Assembly (NCBI GenBank): GCA_977006965.1
Contig: OZ345364.1
Coordinates: 1,426,001-1,490,000, forward strand
DNA from: Phymatolithon calcareum
Taxonomy: Eukaryota; Rhodophyta; Florideophyceae; Hapalidiales
Direction of reading: 5' to 3'
Length of the DNA: 64,000 bases
This document shows positions 51,863 through 60,533 of the stretch, in pieces; positions within the stretch are counted from its first letter, which is position 1, and every line of letters begins with the position of its first letter. A model generated the notes under the pieces. The model was not told the origin of the DNA. It saw nothing but the letters and a program-made list of their open reading frames with translations, and did no database searches. The position numbers and the translations under genes were made by a program.

Positions 51863-52700
51863 CCGATTCGCAACCAACCGCCTCGCTATTCTAACCCGTG
51901 AGCTACCCGATTTTACGGAATCTCGACCCAATAGTTGTGACAAGGCTATTGAAGGAGAGGAAACGGTACGAAGATGAGGTCATCGAGAAGCAGAAGGAAG
52001 TCCCGGCGATGACGGTGGCATCTTACAAGGTGTCAAATCGACAGAAGCCTTCTGGAGTCTATATTCTTCCTAGGGAAGTTCGATGATATATTAAGAGCTA
52101 AGACAGCCGAAGCACTAACATCGAACGATATTCAAAGGTTTATTGAACGTTTGGTGAAGCAGAAGGAAGACGAACTGGTACACCCGGAAATCATATAGGA
52201 GGTTCTACACATTCTTCGAATGCCAATGCACGTCGTACAAGCGGAGGCAAGTATTCTGGAGTTTTCTACAGATTTCTTCTCAAGATTAGAAGTAGCTGGG
52301 TACCCGAAATTCAAGCAAAACAATCCGAAGAAAACCATAGCCCTCATGTAAAATAAGGTATTCCCCACGAATTTGAAGAAGGTAATGGAGAGGCACCTCG
52401 AATACCAGCAAGGATTGAAGGAGGACCTCAGAGCCTATATCAATTTAATGTGCAAGGAAGCTGAGATATCGCAAAGGGCAGAAGGTATGCGCCCTAAGTG
52501 TACACTATAAACACCGCAGAAAACACAAACTTCTTGATATCAAGAGGACACGAAACCAAAGAAATGGATTCCAGTATGTCTTTATCCTCCACGTATGTGG
52601 GGTTTAAAACGCACAAGTTGGCGCACTGGCTGTGGTCGGGTTGTTCCCTGGCCAAACGCCGGGGGTGTCGCGAAGCGGCGACCTTTATAGAAAAAGAATT
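51863..52700 (+). pseudogene. G3 gag remnant
   Basis: Plus-strand, frame-shifted gag-like coding: 'LGKFDDILRAKTAEAL', 'IERLVKQKEDELVHPE', 'FSRLEVAGYPKF' and 'RAYINLMCKEAEISQRAEG', and near 52610-52690 a degraded nucleocapsid segment ('GCSLAKRRGC'). It is cut at 52700 by the Mutator-like element; 52692-52700 (aaaagaatt) is the target duplication. Confidence 0.55.
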
Positions 52701-54063
52701 GAGGAAATTCGCTTCAGGGACTGAAAAAGGTGGCAAAATTCGCTAAATCGGCACCCCTTGCAATAACTACTACTCGTTATGATACGCAGAGCACTCCATA
52801 GAAATAAAATTATCAAGAAAAATAATGTTTATGTCGAAATCATGCGCAACTCTCTATGATTCAGCTCCTCGTCGCAAATAGCATCTCCGTCATCGCAGGC
52901 GGTGAGGTAAATTTTCTTGGACTGAGCCGCTTTGCCGATGTGTTTTCACTTCGCTTCAACAATATTGTGGATGTTCGGCCTGGCGTATGTCTGCGAGAAG
53001 TGGCCGTTGCTTCCGCACGAGGAGCCGTGATCGGACCTCAGTTCGGACGGGAAGTAGGTCCTCTTGCGCTTGCGGTCCAGCTTAGCGACAAGTTCAAACG
53101 GCACCAAATCATCCTGTACTAGCTGGTAACCAGTGACTGCAACACGAATGATGATGCCCTCGTGTTGCTTGGCCCACGTTACCAATAGCCATGCGTCCCA
53201 CACAAGATCTTGTTTCGCGGGTCGAACGCGACTCGATGCTGCGCCAAGCGTCTAGAGCAGTACAAAAGTGCAGCGATGACGTGGCTACATGGCTGCTGGT
53301 GCTCTTCAAAGTGGTGGAAAGAGCATGTAACGCGGTAGTCGCTGTTAACTACCACAGGGAATGGTGTCACTTGGATTGCTACAACAAACCTCAGCATGTC
53401 ACTTTCGATGACCTCCGGCTCCACAAGCAGATTCTCCGCTCAGAGGATTTTTCCTGGTGCTTCTTGTAGCAGCAAGGCGTCAGGAACTTGCTTGTCGATG
53501 TGCATTGCCAATAGATGTGTTTTGGGCGATTACGAGGTTGACAACGTCGTCAAAGTTTGCTCCAGGGCATTCACCCAACCTTAGCACGAGCTCCTTCCTC
53601 TCCATGAGTTCATACGGTTCGGGTGAGAGCGTTGTGAGTTAGCTTAACAGTCGAATGCGACGAGGTGCCGAGTACTTTGCGTAGAGGATTAGTAGTGTAA
53701 TGCTAAGGAAGCTGACTGAAGATATGGGTAGTTAAGGAGCATGGGAAATTGGTGTACTCAGCAGAACCCTGAAGAAGCCTACATGGACCGCTACCGAAGA
53801 GAATGAAGTGGCGCGAGCCATTGACGTTATATTATGCAATTCTGAATAAGATAACTGACAACTCTCGATGCTAGTATAATGCGACTAGAAACGTGCCGAC
53901 TTTCCTCAAGTTGGGACACATGGTAACTTCTCAATAAATCCTCTTAATTACGTGTAATGATAAGCGGCTGTCTAGCTGAAATCATAACGAGTATTAGTTT
54001 TTGCAAGGGTGCCGATTTAGCGAATTTTGTCACCTTTTTCGGTGCATGAAGCGAATTTCCTCC
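52701..54063 (-). mobile_element. Mutator-like (MULE) element, 1363 bp, nested in G3
   Basis: Terminal inverted repeats of ~85 bp (52701-52785 and 53980-54063; ends GAGGAAATTCGC and GCGAATTTCCTC, with 'aaattcgctaaatcggcacc' inside) and a perfect 9-bp target duplication aaaagaatt (52692-52700 and 54064-54072) fit the Mutator superfamily. The minus strand carries the C-terminal part of a MULE transposase. Confidence 0.85.
52946..53424 (-). pseudogene. MULE transposase C-terminal fragment with SWIM zinc finger
   Basis: Minus strand: 'YRVTCSFHHFEEHQQPCSHVI' (about 53270-53340) fits the SWIM finger of MULE transposases, C.x(n).C.H, with the first C-x-C reduced to C-S-F. After a frame change (53203-52946), 'SSCGSNGHFSQTY' looks like the degraded zinc knuckle often found behind the SWIM finger. 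The catalytic core is missing. Confidence 0.7.
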
Positions 54064-55387
54064 AAAAGAATTGGATCAAAGGATGAGTTGGCAGTATGAG
54101 ACATGGATCAATGGAAGCGGCTTCCCTAGCCCGTCGCAGGCGCGCACTGCAATGCTTACAGTGAAAGTACCTGTCAGCTGTAAGCAGTACAATGTAAGCC
54201 TCTGTAAGCAGTGGTTTACGATTTGTGCTTGGTGATCCTTCATGGTGTAAGTACGCATCGAAACCTATGGTACTCTAATGACTGTAGTGCCATCATTAAG
54301 GACTTGCTGAAAATGCAAGCTGTAATGATAATTTGAAGGGAGCTAGTTTTATAGGAAATGGAGAGTATGATAGTGGCGTTGGATGCCACAATGTAAGACC
54401 GAAAGAAAAAGGCACTTTCTAAGCGACTGCGAAGAGTGCGAGGAAGATGAAAAGAAACTGCTATTGGACGAGCACAAGAAGGAAAAGGACTAGAAAGGCG
54501 CGAAGAATGTGTCGAGCCACACAAGCGACGCATATCCAAACGATACCACACTCATCAAGGCAAGATTTGGGGGAGTAGAGAAAAGAATGATATGCGCAGA
54601 TGCGGGATCAGATATCAATCTGATGCCTCCGGACCTTTATGGAACGTTAATTGAAACCGGGTCCTGAATCGAAACAAAGACGTTCCTGAATGAACGCGTA
54701 TATGGATTGGCAGCAGCAACAAATTCAAAGAAGGAACCTATCTATATCTCCTGCATTAAAGAGGTGAAGGTTTCGACAGAACTCTTCATCCATCATTGAA
54801 AAACGCTCGAAATACGAGAATTAGTGTGGCACGGTGCAAATCAAGAGGTTAAAGAGCCTCTACTTGGACGACCAATACTCGAAGAACTTGGACTGGATAC
54901 AAAATGCGTCCTTGAAGCAGCGTGTGATCGATATGAAGGTGTTATGCAAGCTAATGATCTCATCAATGAAAAGCAGTATCGTGAAGGATCAATTGCGAGA
55001 ATTATGTCAGATGGAGCATATCATTCCGACACGGCCGCTTATGATTACGATCATGGAACCAATAGCGCTGAAGACTGGTTGGACCTGGGTATCGATACCA
55101 AGGAGGAGATGGACGATGCTCTGGCAAAAACGGTGACTAAAGCAACGAAGGAAGAGCTCTCAAAATATGGACAGGAGACGTCAATCGAGGTGCTAGAAAC
55201 GTATCAAGATGTTTGTAGAGTATGCCTTGGAAATGACCCACCTGCTAAGGTCGAGCTGATGAAAGTCGAATTGAAGCGCTGCACCACACCATTGATATGC
55301 AAGAAGAGGCGATACACAGCCGATCAACGCGATTTCATGTTCAAGTACAAGAATAAGACCGGCGAAGATGGACGGTGTCCAAATTAA
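54064..55387 (+). pseudogene. G3 protease to beginning of reverse transcriptase
   Basis: A decayed retropepsin lies near 54541-54660 ('ARFGGVEKRMICADAGSDINLMP'; active site DAG where DSG or DTG is expected). The open frame 54824-55387 begins near 'EPLLGRPILEELGLDT', a typical protease end in this gypsy type. It continues with 'DLGIDTKEEMDDAL' and 'CRVCLGNDPPAKVELMKVEL' and breaks off at 'RRYTADQRDFMFKYKNKTG', just before the RT palm. Confidence 0.7.
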
Positions 55388-55505
55388 GGTCGGCAAAAGT
55401 GGAAAAGAAGGACGAGGTCCAATACACGCAAGAAAAATTTGGCGAAGAAGGCCAAGCAAATATTGCGCATCAACGATTAATACACTCTTCGAGTGTATGG
55501 GGCAC
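55388..55505 (+). other. G3 distal end behind an internal deletion
   Basis: About 118 bp of basic coding-like sequence and a purine-rich stretch ('gtatggggcac') directly precede the 3' LTR. The frame break at 55388 marks the loss of RT, RNase H and integrase. Confidence 0.55.
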
Positions 55506-55762
55506 TGTAGACACGCAATGCTGCACGAGTGAAATGAGGGACACTTACACTCTCAGGGATAACATAACGACCAAGTGCGAGTATTAGTCTAGTGTCAGTT
55601 AGTGCTCGCCCTCTTTTTACAGGGTGTGCATTTCTCGCCCCTGCTCTACTTAAGCGGCAATCTTAATCGCATACTAGAGTGGAGCATCTCATCTTCGCCC
55701 GGAGAGAGATCACCCCATTTCAGGATAAACACAACCTTACCTTATCACTCCCAGTGATTACA
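55506..55762 (+). repeat. G3 3' LTR (257 bp)
   Basis: It starts TGTAGACACG and ends GATTACA, followed by TGCT. It differs from the 5' LTR at scattered positions, consistent with an old insertion. Confidence 0.8.
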
Positions 55763-55906
55763 TGCTGTCGATGTGAAGCTGGTCGCGGTGTACGTTAACC
55801 ACTGCAGTGGTGAACAGTACCACGGTACTCTTCACCATCTTAAAGCAACTTAATTTAGCTGGAGCTCGAGTTTTCGTCGTGAATGTTCTTCTCTATATTA
55901 CATTTA

Positions 55907-55978
55907 ATTGACCGTTTAGCTGAACGGTCAATTCTGCAGGCATTATTAATGGCTCTAGGGCCATTATCATGCCTGCAG
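55907..55978. repeat. Two adjacent hairpins
   Basis: The first is ttgaccgtt / aacggtcaa with a 6-nt loop (about 55908-55931). The second is ctgcaggcattat...ggc / gcc...atcatgcctgcag (about 55934-55978). No gene is adjacent; they may be remnants of a foldback element. Confidence 0.55.
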
Positions 55979-56259
55979 TTTGCGACAGTTTTGCCATTGA
56001 CCATAGAACTCTACTGCAAAAGTTTGAAACATTCTTTTTAGCCCGGTTTATCCACGTTATGGGACAGTTCTCCTTTGTCGTCATTAGACCGTTACAAATC
56101 TAAATATTGACACCCGATGAGCATCATATAGATTCTGAAAACCTTGCTCACAACCCCTGGAGCTTTCGAAACGTGGACTCGGCAAGGAGTACTACTCCTT
56201 GCCAAATTTCGACCTGATGAATATACTTTTCAATTACTATTTTCCAGCTTAATCTGTGA

Positions 56260-57057
56260 TTTTTAGTGACACAGTCGAACCGCTTGGAAGAAGCTAGCGA
56301 CAAAATAAGAGGAGCCGTGTCCAATCAGTCAGCGCAGCTATTTGCGGATGACGTATTCTTTCCAGCCAAGAACGTCAAAGGGATGCAAAACTCTTGAACA
56401 CAGCCTCAAAGTGCGCACACGAGTGCTCTATGAGACGGAACACAAAGCCAGGAAGGACTGCGGATCTTAAATACAAGGCCTTCCAAAACACAAGTTCTTG
56501 CTTTCCGGAATAGAGTTACACCAAGCATGGAGAATTTCCTTTATCGCGGTAGTTCTGAACATCAAGGGAGTTGCCAGCACAGCGGTGCGACAAGCACTTC
56601 AGAAAGCCCAGGAGGGATCTGTCACGGAGAAGAGGAGTACAGAAGAAACAATTAAGGTATGGGAATAGCAAGAAGAAGGCAGATCAATGAAGATTCCTAT
56701 TGAAGGCAAGCTACCAGGGATTCTTTACACATGAGAAAGAACAACACGTTTAAGGTGCATAAGATTGACATTCAACAGAGCACCCCTTTGGAGAAAATCA
56801 GTATTAGGTGCCCATTGTGGGATTACCGCGGTGATTGAACTAGTCGCCTTACAACGTACTCTAGCATCGTCGAAGATGAGTATAGAAATTGAGTTTGAGT
56901 GCAAGAGACTCACAGGAGCTCTGGTTGGGATAGAATTACGAATCAAGAACGTTTTGAGTAGCCAGAGGACTTTAGCTTAGAGAATATCGCAAGAGCTGCC
57001 CCGTTACTCCAAGGTGAGGCTTTGGGAGCTCTCAAAATAAAATCATCAAATATCCCC
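56260..57057 (+). mobile_element. 5'-truncated LINE remnant C
   Basis: It starts in the RT domain ('AQLFADDVFFPAKN', about 56332) and proceeds through frameshifted thumb sequence to the C-terminal block 'RLTFNRAPLWRKSVLG' and 'FECKRLTGALVGIE' (56765-56980). It ends 'aaaataaaatcatcaaatat' plus C4 (57054-57057). It is the same subfamily as LINE B at 3682. Confidence 0.75.
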
Positions 57058-57394
57058 AGCACAGCGGGAATCTCATGATTTCAGAATGCGGTTCGGTCCA
57101 TTCGCAAATTACGTCATATTGCCGTAATGTTAGAGGACTCCAGCAGGGGTCGTGCGCAATCCATTGCTATTGCAATTAATTGCAATTCGTAGCAATTCGA
57201 CCCAAATTGGGTTCTGATGAAGAATTGCAATTCGAATTGCTGGTAGGTAGGTTGTACGAAAGTGTATAGTTCAGCAAGAGCAGAGTTGTCGGAAATAACG
57301 ATCACTTCAAATGTATCATGCGTAGTACGTGGTAATTGGTTGTCGGTAGCATCTAATTTTATTATATAACTCGGGCCAGTATAAGCGTTCACCG

Positions 57395-57464
57395 GGGGAG
57401 CACTGCACCATTTTGGCTCAAATCAACTAAATAACTATCGGGCCAAAATGTTACCGTGCTCCCC
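57395..57464. repeat. Inverted repeat in hAT2
   Basis: Arms of ~25 nt ('ggggagcac...ccattttggc' and 'gccaaaatg...gtgctcccc') have a few mismatches and a ~20-nt loop. Confidence 0.6.
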
Positions 57465-57515
57465 AAGTGTTAGGTACGTAAAATTCTACGTAATGTATAC
57501 AGTTACAGCGTTCCT

Positions 57516-57599
57516 GAATTCAACCATCCATGTGATCGTTCTGTTGCAGTGGTCTGCGTAGACCACTACAACAGAACGATCACATGGATGGTTGAATTC
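57516..57599. repeat. 84-bp near-perfect palindrome in hAT2
   Basis: Arms start gaattcaaccatccatgtg and meet at 'tctgcgtaga' with only about one mismatch. It lies upstream of the TATA box of the hAT2 gene. Confidence 0.85.
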
Positions 57600-57670
57600 A
57601 TTCATCCGTTCAAGTATAACGGTATGGGTGTCTAGAGTGCCGTTTCTGAAAAGACAGATAGAAGAGTCAA

Positions 57671-57679
57671 TATAAAAAG
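57671..57679 (+). promoter_or_regulatory. TATA box of the hAT2 gene
   Basis: 'tataaaaag' lies 84 bp before the ATG at 57755. Confidence 0.55.
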
Positions 57680-57754
57680 TGAAGTCGTACATTTATCCAA
57701 AGCACACTACCAGACCCACTCGACAACACCTAAACAAATTTCGCTCTTCCAATC

Positions 57755-58345
57755 ATGGTACTACCTAGTCCGAAACCGAAGCCTAAACAAGTTGTACAGC
57801 AGCTAATGCAACTCCTTCGCGAACAGCCTCGAGATATCCATTCACATCAATCAGGTCGAACAAGACGAAATGTGATGTTTTGCGTCTACCTCTGTCCCAA
57901 GGGCGATCAATGCACTGAAGGAAGCGAATTTTGTTTCGAGAAGGGTACTGGTTTTTCGAATCCGTACAATTACCTGAAGCGTTGCATCGGTGGTGGCCGT
58001 GAGGATCATCTTCTGGAAGTGTACCATGCTACGAGAGATCGTAATCTGCGCTCCGGAACTTCATTCAGTTTCAAGACCCCTATTGTCATGAAGCTCACCG
58101 AACGTGAGAAGGTGATGGATAGCTATCTGCGATTCATCATATTCAAGTCATTGCCGATCAGTTTCGTCACCGATGGAGAAGTTCGTGCATTCTCGAAGCA
58201 CGACCAAGTCTTTTGCACGAATACGTTTAAGAAGGTACTGTTTGCGCTAGTGGAACTCATTGAACGGCGTATCTCTGGAGAACTGAAAGAAACTAGGGGT
58301 GCGCTTATGCCTAGAAGAAGAGGCATAAATAAGCAATTGACTTGA
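57755..58345 (+). CDS. hAT transposase N-terminal fragment with BED-like zinc finger, intact frame
   Basis: 196 residues. A basic start 'PSPKPKPKQ' is followed by 'MFCVYLCPKGDQC' and 'GTGFSNPYNYLKRC', which has the look of a BED-type DNA-binding finger (Cys pair, then a helix with terminal Cys; in hAT1 the helix has His residues). 'VMKLTEREKVMDSYLRF' and 'FKSLPISFVTDGEVRAFSKH' resemble the region after the BED finger in hAT transposases. The protein ends before any catalytic residue. If translated it could bind element ends without cutting, acting as a repressor or titrator; that is inference. The paralogous frame in hAT1 is dead. Confidence 0.6.
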   Translation: MVLPSPKPKPKQVVQQLMQLLREQPRDIHSHQSGRTRRNVMFCVYLCPKGDQCTEGSEFCFEKGTGFSNPYNYLKRCIGGGREDHLLEVYHATRDRNLRSGTSFSFKTPIVMKLTEREKVMDSYLRFIIFKSLPISFVTDGEVRAFSKHDQVFCTNTFKKVLFALVELIERRISGELKETRGALMPRRRGINKQLT

Positions 58346-58779
58346 CTATTGCGGGAAGTATTCAAATTGCAATCCGAATTGCTGACTAACCGTAGTGAGC
58401 AATTGAATTGTTTAATTGCGCGACAAACAGCAATGTCGAGCAATGGAATTGGCACTACCCCTGGACTCCAGCCATCCACAAGTATCAAGATTTTTAAATG
58501 GGAAAGTCTCGCGAAATGGGAGTCTGCCTTCCAATTGACTCCTATGACCTAGAGATTACAAGCTGTGATCGAACCAATAGAGCGTCTTTTCTAAAAGTAC
58601 GTATTTGGAAAATATGCGAACATCGAAGAGAGCAGATGCGCGTGCTCTGCCTACTCGCCAGCCCGGTGATGAGGAGAGCACACCACGCTGAAAGGTTCGC
58701 TCTGAGCCTAGTAAGACGGAAGATGTACCTGGAAGATGCAGAAGAATAGGGGGATAGAAGAGAATATGGAAGACCTATC

Positions 58780-59496
58780 CAGGGATCGTCGCAATTCAAT
58801 TTTATTGCAATGAATTTCAATTTTCTATTTATTGCACGGAGTTTTTGCTATTGCAATTGTAATTGGAGCAAAGCTTCCAATTGAAATTGAAATTGGAGCC
58901 GTGACATTTACTTTCAGCTGGCTTACAGCGTCGATAGGAAGCAAGGTTGCAGCTATGTGCATTCAGTCGCACACCGAGGTCCAGTTTGGGCCGCTCGAGA
59001 TACACATATCACTTTTTGGTTTTCTGCCCATTGGCGGGTCAACTTTGCTTGGCGCTCCTAGTTTATGGCATCAGAGGAGGAATCAAGAACCAGGGCAATG
59101 GCCACGATGTGCAAGCGTACTTCTACGTTCGGTGACACGTCATCATCGAAGCATCGGGAGGGTTTCGTATCTGTCAACGTTGGACAAGGTGTCTCTTCAG
59201 AGTCGTCAGTTGCGTGACGATATTTCCGGGAAACAGCAATGTTTGAGAGATTGGTCATGATTTGTAAGGCAAAGTATTGAGTGTCCTTAGATCGAATTGG
59301 TATACTGCGTTGCGCCTAATCTTTCTAGACAAATCCTAATTGCAATAGGCATTGCGAGATGTACCTCGGTTGCAATAAGTATTGCGCGAAGTACCTCAAT
59401 TGCAATTTCTATTGCATGCGGGAAATCCTATTGCTATTGATTGCCAAATTGCTCCGTTCGAAGCAACAGCGAAAAATTGAATTGGGACGAACCCTG
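58780..59496 (+). mobile_element. hAT-type MITE hAT3 (717 bp), degraded
   Basis: The ends are CAGGGATCGTCGCAATTCAA and, inverted, CAGGGTTCGTCCCAATTCAA. Putative 8-bp duplications are gacctatc (58772-58779) and ggcgcatc (59497-59504), 5 of 8 identical. AATTGCAAT motifs occur near both ends. It splits LINE D. No convincing gene inside. Confidence 0.65.
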
Positions 59497-60533
59497 GGCG
59501 CATCGATGGATATTGGGTATCTCAGCGAATAGAATGAACTTTAAGAAGTGTTAAAACACGCCAAAGACCGCAGGGTGCTGAAGAAGCGCCGACTAGAAGA
59601 AACCGTCCGAAGCTGGAAGGAGGAAGAAGAAAGGCGGTTTTGCACCTGAGCTCGACATACCCAGATCAGTGCATTACGCGTATGCAAGTAGCGCGATAAT
59701 TGTCTGCTGTGCATATGCAATGATACCGGATACGGATTATCGATTCCGTGTTCATCCCAATAGGAATTGCGGTGCGCCTTTCTGTGCACCCCCAATTTTT
59801 GTTACCCGATTTGGATTGGCATGCAAGCAACTAGATACCCTAGTGTGCCCCACAAAATAGTATACAAGATAGTTTGTTACTACAGTACTAATAAAATAGG
59901 CAGAGTTGATTCACTCCAGAAGCTGAATGTTCTTTCGCTGCTATCCAAAGCAATAGGCGGGTAATAAAATCCCCATTGACAATCTGCAGAAGTTACCTGG
60001 AGTGCCACATATAAGAGACAAAACTTCGCGTCTGTGGTGCCTAAGAGTGATTTTCAAAGAGCCCCGCTGTGGAAAAAATCGATCTTGGTGACACACTTTG
60101 GAACCGGAGCTTTGATTGAGCTCGTAGCGCTTCAACGAACTCTAAGATCCACGGAAATGGACCAGGAGACTGAATATGAATGCAAAAGACTCACTCGAGC
60201 TCTCACGGGAAGGAGAAGTGTAGGTTTTTATTTAAAAGTCACGAACGCATCTGCAGACACTTGGGGCATCTTTGCAAGGGATATATGTTGATTTATTTGC
60301 AAGTGCCATGCGAGCATAGCACGAGTCTGACTTGATTTTCGACTAGTGAATGCGACACAATCTGGTGGGGTACCAAAACCTACCTCTGGATCAGGGTTTA
60401 AGCTCGAGGGGGAAATTTCCAATTAAGGAGATTTTTGGAGAATAGAGTATGACCGACACGGCAGACAGTGAAAAGCTGCCCTGTTGCTCAAATTGAGGAG
60501 ATGGGAACTTTTAAAATAAAACACTGCATATCC

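Larger units (their letters stand above)
41822..55762 (+). mobile_element. Ty3/gypsy element G3, the outer element of the second nest
   Basis: LTRs 41822-42076 and 55506-55762 are flanked by TGCT (41818-41821 and 55763-55766). The interior is split by a pogo element (42195-51860) and a Mutator-like element (52701-54063). Remaining own sequence: leader 42077-42194, gag 51863-52700, end of gag and protease 54064-55387, and a short distal end 55388-55505. RT, RNase H and integrase are deleted. Confidence 0.75.
57144..58463 (+). mobile_element. hAT-type element hAT2 (1320 bp)
   Basis: The ends are CAGGGGTCGTGCGCAATCC and, inverted, CAGGGGTAGTGCCAATTCC. The 8-bp target duplication gactccag (57136-57143 and 58464-58471) is perfect and lies within LINE D. 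AATTGCAATT-type palindromes fill the subterminal regions. One short gene is present and no catalytic core. Confidence 0.9.
57058..60533 (+). mobile_element. 5'-truncated LINE remnant D, interrupted by two hAT elements
   Basis: LINE parts are 57058-57143, 58464-58779 and 59497-60533. They align in order with LINE B: segment before 'SGFHPEICIRIFKSL'; 'REQMRVLCLLASP' and 'HHAERFALSLVRRK' (58630-58745); C-terminal block 'LQKLPGVPHIRDKTSRL' (about 59985-60050). The end is 'ttaaaataaaacactgcatat' at 60533. Short inverted 3' LINE stubs appear at about 60213-60420. It begins exactly where LINE C ends. Confidence 0.7.

Noticed and set aside
58832-59260. 142-residue plus-strand frame in hAT3
   Set aside because: Starts with TTG, lies in AATTGCAAT-rich terminal DNA and shows no similarity to the hAT1/hAT2 gene.
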